DNA of 8,627 nucleotides from the NCBI GenBank assembly GCA_035640715.1, contig DASQVO010000425.1, positions 1 through 8,627 on the forward strand, in the 5' to 3' direction. The DNA comes from DASQVO01 sp035640715. Lineage in GTDB: Bacteria > Actinomycetota > Actinomycetes > Streptosporangiales > Streptosporangiaceae. The notes beneath the pieces were generated by a model. It ran no database searches. It was not told the DNA's origin and worked only from the letters and a program-made list of their open reading frames with translations. Shown here piece by piece: positions 1-5,057 of the stretch. The position numbers and the translations under genes are program-made. Every line of letters begins with the position of its first letter. Positions within the stretch are counted from its first letter, which is position 1.

Positions 1-242
1 AGCAGGCCGCGGTTGGCCAGGTCATAGATGGCTGGCAACAGCTTCTTGCGCGCCAGGTCGCCGGTGACGCCGAAGATGACCAGCACGCATGGCCCGGCGA
101 CCCGGGGAATGCGCCGGTCACGTGGATCCCGCAACGGGTTCTCCGGCGGCTGCTGGCCGGACAGGATGGCCGGATTGGCAGGCGCCGGCCCGCGGCCGCG
201 CTGGCCCGGCCCAGCTGGCGCTGTCGCAGCTGAGACGCTCAC
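1..242 (-). CDS. zwf: Glucose-6-phosphate 1-dehydrogenase, N-terminal part (cut by window edge)
   Basis: Cytosolic enzyme that oxidises glucose 6-phosphate to 6-phosphogluconolactone while reducing NADP+, the entry step of the oxidative pentose phosphate pathway. The 80 visible codons contain the family's opening segment: NPLRDPRDRRIPRVAGP (residues 36-52), then the beta strand VLVIFGVTGDLARKKL with the nucleotide-binding G-V-T-G-D-L-A turn at 58-64, then AIYDLANRGLL. Residues 1-33 are an Ala/Pro/Gly-rich leader without obvious structure, which is common in actinobacterial homologues. The GTG at 242-240 was chosen because GGAG (250-247) and GGGAGGA (260-254) precede it and there is no other start in reach before the conserved block. 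It follows tal after 33 bp on the same strand, so it is probably cotranscribed with tkt and tal. The catalytic His and the C-terminal domain lie outside the window. Confidence 0.95.
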   Translation of the reverse strand, partial: MSVSAATAPAGPGQRGRGPAPANPAILSGQQPPENPLRDPRDRRIPRVAGPCVLVIFGVTGDLARKKLLPAIYDLANRGL

Positions 243-246
243 GATT

Positions 247-260
247 CTCCAGTTCCTCCC
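247..260 (-). promoter_or_regulatory. Ribosome binding site of zwf
   Basis: On the minus strand GGGAGGA (260-254) and GGAG (250-247) lie 11 and 4 bases before the GTG start of zwf. Either can pair with the 16S rRNA tail, and the pair fixes GTG 242 as the start. Confidence 0.6.
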
Positions 261-275
261 GCTACGCGGCGCCGA

Positions 276-1400
276 TTAGCTGGGCGATGTCGCCGCGAGC
301 TGGGATTTGACGGTCTCGATCAGCTCATTCCAGGACGCAGCGAACTTCGCGACGCCCTCGTCCTCGAGCACCGACACCACGTCGTCGTAGGAGATGCCGA
401 GCTTTTCCAGGTCCGCTAGCAGCTTCTTGGATTCCTCATAGGTGCCGTGGATCGTGTCGCCGCGCAGCTTGCCGTGGTCGGCCATGGCGTGCAGCGTAGA
501 CTCGGGCATGGTGTTCACCGTGTCCGGCGCGACCAGATCCACCACATACATCGTGTCAGGGTAAGCAGGGTCCTTGGTGCTCGTCGAGGCCCACAGCGGC
601 CGCTGCACGCGGGCACCCTTCGAGGTGAGCGCGCTCCACCGCGGCGTCGCGATGCGCTGCTCGAACAGCTGGTAGGCGAGCCGCGCGTTCGCGATGGCCG
701 CCTTGCCGCGCAGTGCCTTGGCCTCGTCCGTGCCCAGCTTCTCCAGCCGCTTGTCCACCTCGGTGTCCACCCGGCTGACGAAGAACGACGCGACCGAGGC
801 GATCTTTGACAGGTCGTGGCCCGCCGCCGCGGCCTGCTCCAGCCCGGCCATGTAGGCGTCGATGACCTGGCCGTAGCGCTCCAGCGAGAAGATCAGCGTC
901 ACGTTGACGCTGATGCCCTCGGAGATGACCTGCGTGATCGCGGGCAGGCCCTCCACCGTGGCCGGGATCTTGATGAACAGGTTCGGGCGGTCCACCATCC
1001 ACCACAGTGCGCGGGCTTCGGCGATCGTCTTGGCCGTGTCCTTGGCCAGCCGCGGGTCCACCTCGAGGGAGACCCGGCCGTCCAGGCCGCCGGTCCGGTC
1101 GTAGACCGGGCGCAGCACATCACAGGCCCAGCGGATGTCGTAGGTGGTGATGGCCCGGACGGCCTCCTCGACCGACACGCCGCGAATTCCGAGATCGTGG
1201 ATCTGGCCGTCGTAGGCCGAACCATTCGCCAGGGCATGCGCGAAGATCGTCGGATTGGAGGTCACGCCGATCACGTGGTAATCGCGGATCAGTTCTTCCA
1301 GGTTCCCGGTGCGCAGCCGGTCACGGCTGATGTCATCCAGCCATACCGCCACCCCGGCCGCGGACAGCTGTGCGAGAGCGTCTTCTGATTGGGAGGTCAT
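276..1400 (-). CDS. tal: Transaldolase
   Basis: Transfers the dihydroxyacetone unit from sedoheptulose 7-phosphate to glyceraldehyde 3-phosphate, giving erythrose 4-phosphate and fructose 6-phosphate (non-oxidative pentose phosphate pathway, cytosol). The 374-residue product has the usual length of the actinobacterial type. Visible motifs: VAVWLDDISRDRL (17-29), VTSNPTIF (47-54), the Schiff-base lysine K144 in NLFIKIPAT (140-148), VNVTLIFS (166-172), and RPLWASTSTKDPAY (267-280). The reading frame is open back to a GTG at 1433-1431 that overlaps the tkt stop as GTGA, adding MNEVGEGNSKV. I prefer ATG 1400 because the purine-rich stretch 1422-1413 precedes it and family proteins begin close to the LDDISR block. 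It sits 29 bp after tkt and 33 bp before zwf on the same strand, which indicates one operon. Confidence 0.95.
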   Translation of the reverse strand: MTSQSEDALAQLSAAGVAVWLDDISRDRLRTGNLEELIRDYHVIGVTSNPTIFAHALANGSAYDGQIHDLGIRGVSVEEAVRAITTYDIRWACDVLRPVYDRTGGLDGRVSLEVDPRLAKDTAKTIAEARALWWMVDRPNLFIKIPATVEGLPAITQVISEGISVNVTLIFSLERYGQVIDAYMAGLEQAAAAGHDLSKIASVASFFVSRVDTEVDKRLEKLGTDEAKALRGKAAIANARLAYQLFEQRIATPRWSALTSKGARVQRPLWASTSTKDPAYPDTMYVVDLVAPDTVNTMPESTLHAMADHGKLRGDTIHGTYEESKKLLADLEKLGISYDDVVSVLEDEGVAKFAASWNELIETVKSQLAATSPS

Positions 1401-1412
1401 GACCTTTGAATT

Positions 1413-1422
1413 CCCTTCCCCT
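1413..1422 (-). promoter_or_regulatory. Likely ribosome binding site of tal
   Basis: The minus-strand purine stretch AGGGGAAGGG lies about 12 bases before ATG 1400. It is inside the reading frame of the alternative GTG 1433 start, so it favours the shorter tal product. The spacing is a little long, hence moderate confidence. Confidence 0.45.
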
Positions 1423-1429
1423 ACTTCGT

Positions 1430-3538
1430 TCACCCGCGCGGGGCGCCCACTCTGTCAAGGACCGTGCGCGCCACGGCGGCTACCCGCTCCGCCGTGAGCC
1501 CGAACTCCTCATAGATTCGCTGGTAGGCGGCGGAAGCGCCGAAGTGCTCCACCCCGACGGACTCGCCCGCGTCGCCGACGAACGAGCGCCACCCGAGCGT
1601 GATGCCTGCTTCTACGGAGACCCGCGCCCTGATCCGGCGGGGAAGCACCTCTTCCTGGTATGACGCATCCTGCTCGGCAAACCATTCCACGCACGGCATG
1701 GAAACCACCCGAGTCGGCGTTCCCTCCGCCTGCAGCGCGTCGCGGGCCGCCAGCGCGATCTGTACCTCGCTGCCGGTGGCGATGATGATCACGGCTGGGT
1801 CGCCGTCCGCCTCGGCCAGGACGTACCCGCCGCGGGCGGTGCCCTCGGCGCTCGCGAGGCCTGCGGAGCGGTCCAGCACGGGCATGTTCTGGCGGCTCAG
1901 CGCGAGTGCCGCCGGGTGGCCGGTGCGCTCGAGGATCGTCTTCCAGGCGACGGCCGTCTCGTTGGCGTCGCCCGGCCGCACCACGTCCAGGCCGGGGATC
2001 GCGCGCAGGGCCCACAGGTGCTCCACCGGCTGGTGCGTCGGGCCGTCCTCGCCGAGCCCGATCGAGTCGTGCGTCCAGACGTAGGTGACCGGCAGCTTCA
2101 TCAGCGCCGCGAGCCGGACGGCGGGCCGCATGTAGTCGCTGAACACCAGGAACGTGCCGCCGTACGGGCGGGTGCCGCCGTGCAGCGCGATGCCGTTGAG
2201 GATCGCGCCCATGGCGTGCTCGCGGACGCCGAAGTGCAGGGTGCGGCCGTACTCGTTGCCGGGGAACATCTTGGTCTGGCGGTCGGCGGGGATGAACGAC
2301 GGCTCGCCCTTCATCGTGGTGTTGTTGCTGCCCGCCAGGTCCGCCGAGCCGCCCCACAGTTCCGGGAGCACCGGGGCCAGGGCGGTCAGTATCTGACCGG
2401 ACGCCCTGCGGGTCGCCAGGCCCTTGGGGTCGGGCCCGAACGTGGGCAGCGCCTCCTCCCAGCCCGCCGGGAGCTTCCGCACCGCCATCCGGTCGAAGAA
2501 CTGCTTGCGCTCGGGGTTGGCCTCCGCCCACGCGGCGAAGGACTCGTCCCACTCCGCGTGGATGCGCTTCCCCCGCTCGAGGACGCCGCGCGCGTGCGCC
2601 ACGAGGTCTTCTGCCTCGGGGAAGGTGGCCTGCGGGTCGAGGCCGAGGATCTCCTTGGTGGCCGCGACCTCCTCCTCGCCCAGCGCGGCGCCGTGCGCCT
2701 CGCCGGTGTTCTGCGCGTGCGGGGCGGGCCAGGCGATGATCGTACGGAGCGCGATGAACGACGGCCGCGACGTCTCCTCCTTCGCCGCGAGGTAGGCACG
2801 GTAAAGGGCCTCGACGTCCTCGGTGTAACTGCCGTCCTCATGCCGCCAGTCCACCCGCTGGACGTGCCATCCGTAGGCCTCGTACCGGGCAGCGACGTCC
2901 TCGGACTTGGCGATCTCCGTGTCGTCCTCGATGGAGATGTGGTTGTCGTCGTAGAGCACGATGAGGTTGCCCAGCCGCTGGTGGGCGGCGAGCGCGGAGG
3001 CCTCGTGGCTGATGCCCTCTTCGATGTCGCCGTCAGAGGCGAAGACGTAGATGTGGTGGTCGAACGGGCTCTCGCCCTGCGCCGCGTCCGGGTCGAACAG
3101 GCCGCGCTCCCGGCGGGCGGCCATCGCCATGCCCACCGCGTTGGCCAGGCCCTGGCCGAGCGGGCCGGTCGTGGTCTCCACCCCGGGGGTGAGGCCGTGC
3201 TCAGGATGCCCCGGAGTGATGCTGCCCCAGGACCGGTACGCCTTGAGGTCGTCCAGGGTGAGGCCGTAACCCGACAGGTAGAGCTGGATGTACAGGGTGA
3301 GGCTGGAGTGGCCGCAGGACAGCACGAACCGGTCCCGGCCCGTCCAGCCGGGGTCGGCGGGGTCGTGCCGGAGCAGGCGCTGGAACAGGAGATAGGCCGC
3401 CGGCGCCAGGCTCATCGCCGTGCCGGGATGACCAGAGCCCTCATTCTGCACTGCGTCCATGGCCAGGGCCCGGATCAGGTTCACGGTACGCGCGTCGGTT
3501 TCCGGCCATTCCAGGGGGGTAGTTGGCTGGTTGCTCAC
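1430..3538 (-). CDS. tkt: Transketolase
   Basis: Thiamine-diphosphate enzyme that moves two-carbon ketol units between sugar phosphates, linking the pentose phosphate pathway to glycolysis. The product is 702 residues, normal for the family. Seen in order: SGHPG (35-39, H37), CGHSSL (75-80, H77), GPLGQG (125-130), the ThDP/metal motif SDGDIEEG to YDDN (168-199), the pyrimidine-domain glutamate E440 in GVREHAMG (437-444), and HDSIGLGEDGPTHQP (490-504), whose H490, D498 and H502 match E. coli H461, D469 and H473. The C-terminal transketolase domain follows. The frame stays open upstream to ATG 3694, but that extension is Cys/Arg-rich low-complexity sequence, so GTG 3538 (MSNQPTTPLEW) is preferred. 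AGAGAGGAG lies 13 bases upstream, separated by a two-codon reading frame. It is first gene of the tkt-tal-zwf operon and divergent from prsW. Confidence 0.96.
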   Translation of the reverse strand: MSNQPTTPLEWPETDARTVNLIRALAMDAVQNEGSGHPGTAMSLAPAAYLLFQRLLRHDPADPGWTGRDRFVLSCGHSSLTLYIQLYLSGYGLTLDDLKAYRSWGSITPGHPEHGLTPGVETTTGPLGQGLANAVGMAMAARRERGLFDPDAAQGESPFDHHIYVFASDGDIEEGISHEASALAAHQRLGNLIVLYDDNHISIEDDTEIAKSEDVAARYEAYGWHVQRVDWRHEDGSYTEDVEALYRAYLAAKEETSRPSFIALRTIIAWPAPHAQNTGEAHGAALGEEEVAATKEILGLDPQATFPEAEDLVAHARGVLERGKRIHAEWDESFAAWAEANPERKQFFDRMAVRKLPAGWEEALPTFGPDPKGLATRRASGQILTALAPVLPELWGGSADLAGSNNTTMKGEPSFIPADRQTKMFPGNEYGRTLHFGVREHAMGAILNGIALHGGTRPYGGTFLVFSDYMRPAVRLAALMKLPVTYVWTHDSIGLGEDGPTHQPVEHLWALRAIPGLDVVRPGDANETAVAWKTILERTGHPAALALSRQNMPVLDRSAGLASAEGTARGGYVLAEADGDPAVIIIATGSEVQIALAARDALQAEGTPTRVVSMPCVEWFAEQDASYQEEVLPRRIRARVSVEAGITLGWRSFVGDAGESVGVEHFGASAAYQRIYEEFGLTAERVAAVARTVLDRVGAPRG

Positions 3539-3540
3539 CG

Positions 3541-3549
3541 TTACGTCAT
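3541..3549 (-). other. Two-codon reading frame (ATG-ACG-TAA) in the tkt leader
   Basis: On the minus strand the Shine-Dalgarno AGAGAGGAG (3560-3552) is followed closely by ATG (3549-3547), ACG and TAA (3543-3541), and two bases later by the GTG of tkt (3538). The ATG is out of frame with tkt. The Shine-Dalgarno is too close to this ATG (about 2 bases) and somewhat far from the GTG (13 bases), so either start is suboptimal. It may be chance, or a start-stop element that feeds terminating ribosomes to the tkt start. No function is established. Confidence 0.3.
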
Positions 3550-3551
3550 GG

Positions 3552-3560
3552 CTCCTCTCT
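3552..3560 (-). promoter_or_regulatory. Shine-Dalgarno of tkt (unusually long spacing)
   Basis: AGAGAGGAG on the minus strand is the only good Shine-Dalgarno before the conserved tkt coding sequence. It decides for GTG 3538 over the far upstream ATG 3694, although the 13-base spacer is longer than the usual 5-10. Confidence 0.55.
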
Positions 3561-3580
3561 GCTGATGGGGGGCCGAGCTC

Positions 3581-3604
3581 GCAGCACCGGCAGCAGCACC
3601 GGCA
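3581..3604. repeat. 12-bp perfect tandem repeat, two copies, tkt leader
   Basis: GCAGCACCGGCA occurs at 3581-3592 and again directly at 3593-3604. It lies in the untranslated leader of tkt, 20 bases upstream of its Shine-Dalgarno. It explains the odd CRCCCRCC string if the tkt frame is read too far upstream. Probably a replication-slippage duplication. Confidence 0.8.
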
Positions 3605-3785
3605 CTGGCGCCGCAATGCCGTGTCCGCGGCCCCTTTTCCACCCTCGTCCGGGCACTGGCTGAGCCCCCCGCCTAGCCAGAGGGCGATCAACATCAGAGC
3701 CTATCCCGATGTTCGCGCGGGCCTGCCGGGCAGGGGCCGCCGGGCCATTCGGTGCAGGCCGGATGATGGATAGTACGCTGGCCGT

Positions 3786-5057
3786 ATGCGGACGCCCGCG
3801 ACCGTCTTCGACCCGAGGGCAGTCATCGAGGGCAGGGCACCGGGCAGGGCACCGGTCGGGGTCATCATCGGCATCGTGGTGGGCTCGATCTGCGTGCTCC
3901 TGGCGTTCGGTGTCGAGTTGCTGGAGAGCGTGGCGGCGGCCGGGCACAGCGCCGTCCCGTTCTTTATCGCGTTGCCGCTCGCCCTGGCACCCGTCCCGCT
4001 GCTCATCGGGGCGGTCTTGTTCGTTGACCGTCTGGAGCCCGAGCCGCGGATCAACCTCACCTTTGCGTTCGTCTGGGGCGCGGGCATCGCCGCCCTGTTC
4101 GCCGCGCTTATCAATACCGCCGGGCTGGAATATGTCACCCAGCCGGCTCTCGGCGCATCAGCCGGGGAGTACATCTCGGCCACGGCAGGCGCGCCGGTTG
4201 TGGAGGAGACCCTGAAAGGCCTCTTCCTCGTCTGGCTCGTGCACTGGCGGCGGCAGGAGCTCGACGGGCCAACCGACGGCATCACCTACGCCGCCATGGT
4301 CGGGCTCGGCTTCGCGATGACCGAGAACATCGGCTACTACATCAACGCGCTCATCAGCCCGGGAGGCACGCGACTGCTGGGCTACACGTTCGTGCTCCGC
4401 GGCGTGCTGTCCCCGTTCCTGCATCCGGTCTTCACGTCGATGACCGGGATCGGCGCCGCCTACGCGGCGTCCCACCGCCGCGCGGGCTGGGCGCTTCCGC
4501 TTGGCTGGCTGGCGGCGATGCTCCTGCACGGCATGTGGAACGGGCTCAGCATCTTCGGCCTGGCGGGGACGGGGATCGCCTACCTGGTGCTGCTGTGCCT
4601 CCTCATCGTCATCATCTGCATCATCAGGGCGGACCGCCGCCGCATCGCGGGCCTGATCAGGCATTACCTGCCCGGGTATGAGCCGACGGGCCTCGTTACG
4701 CCGGGGGACATTGAAATGCTCAGCTCGCTGAAGGGCAGGCGGCAGGCGCGCAAGTGGGCGCGCGCGACCGGCGGCCTGGCGGCCGCTGCGGCGATGAGCG
4801 ACTACCAGCTTGCGGCGACGGAGCTTGCCCTGCTGCACCAGAAGGCCACCCGGGGGGTGGTGGGCTGGGCGGAGTTCGCCAAGCGCCAGCAGGCACTGCT
4901 GAGCCTCATGCAGGTGGCCCGCTCCGCGTTCCTGCGCCGCCAGCCGGTTCCGCCGCCGGCCCCGTGGGCCGGGCCTGAGCCGTCCAGCTTCACCAGGGCG
5001 GCGGCATACGCCGTCCCGATGCCGCAGCCGATTATGCCCCGGGAACGGGAGCCGTAG
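3786..5057 (+). CDS. PrsW-family intramembrane metalloprotease
   Basis: Polytopic membrane protein of 423 residues. PrsW proteins are putative site-1 proteases that cleave membrane-bound substrates such as anti-sigma factors; the substrate here is unknown. About eight hydrophobic segments lie between residues 25 and 281. Family motifs are all present: DRLEPEPR (81-88), EETLK (140-144, the EExxK motif), FAMTEN (177-181, E180), HPVFTS (213-218) and HGMWN (248-252, HxxxN). The putative metal-binding Glu/His set is therefore intact. Residues 282-423 form a basic, partly Ala-rich cytosolic tail ending in a Pro-rich segment, with no domain that I recognise. ATG 3786 has no Shine-Dalgarno, and a -10-like GATAGT ends 11 bases before it, so a leaderless mRNA is possible. 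It is divergent from tkt, and its 3' end overlaps that of the oppositely oriented EamA-CtaA gene by 26 bp. The family call is strong; a role in heme or sugar metabolism is not shown. Confidence 0.88.
   Translation: MRTPATVFDPRAVIEGRAPGRAPVGVIIGIVVGSICVLLAFGVELLESVAAAGHSAVPFFIALPLALAPVPLLIGAVLFVDRLEPEPRINLTFAFVWGAGIAALFAALINTAGLEYVTQPALGASAGEYISATAGAPVVEETLKGLFLVWLVHWRRQELDGPTDGITYAAMVGLGFAMTENIGYYINALISPGGTRLLGYTFVLRGVLSPFLHPVFTSMTGIGAAYAASHRRAGWALPLGWLAAMLLHGMWNGLSIFGLAGTGIAYLVLLCLLIVIICIIRADRRRIAGLIRHYLPGYEPTGLVTPGDIEMLSSLKGRRQARKWARATGGLAAAAAMSDYQLAATELALLHQKATRGVVGWAEFAKRQQALLSLMQVARSAFLRRQPVPPPAPWAGPEPSSFTRAAAYAVPMPQPIMPREREP
3831..3854. repeat. 12-bp perfect tandem repeat, two copies, inside prsW
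   Basis: GGCAGGGCACCG is repeated directly at 3831-3842 and 3843-3854 and encodes the doubled GRAP-GRAP in the cytosolic N-terminus of the PrsW protein (residues 16-23). In-frame and harmless; most likely slippage. Confidence 0.8.

Larger units (their letters stand above)
3539..3785. promoter_or_regulatory. Divergent tkt / prsW intergenic region
   Basis: This 247-bp gap must hold the promoters of the tkt-tal-zwf operon (minus) and the PrsW gene (plus). I see no strong -35/-10 pair. Weak candidates are TAGGCT at 3703-3698 on the minus strand (fits TANNNT, no good -35) and GATAGT at 3769-3774 on the plus strand. The latter would put the start of transcription within a few bases of the prsW ATG, so that mRNA could be leaderless. 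The gap also holds the tandem repeat 3581-3604 and the inverted repeat AACATC (3690-3695) / GATGTT (3708-3713), which encloses the minus-strand -10 candidate. Confidence 0.5.

Noticed and set aside
1401..1433. GTG 1433 as the tal start (GTGA overlap with the tkt stop)
   Set aside because: Attractive for coupling, but there is no Shine-Dalgarno before it and the 11 added residues do not resemble transaldolases; ATG 1400 has a purine-rich stretch upstream. It remains the alternative.
1916..3565. 549-codon open frame on the plus strand
   Set aside because: It is the antisense shadow of tkt, with a biased Arg/Gly/Val/Asp composition and no recognisable motif, while tkt on the opposite strand has full catalytic motifs.
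3539..3694. Upstream in-frame extension of tkt to ATG 3694 (52 extra codons)
   Set aside because: The extension is low-complexity, contains a CRCCCRCC string produced by a tandem DNA repeat, has no family similarity, and a good Shine-Dalgarno lies just before GTG 3538.
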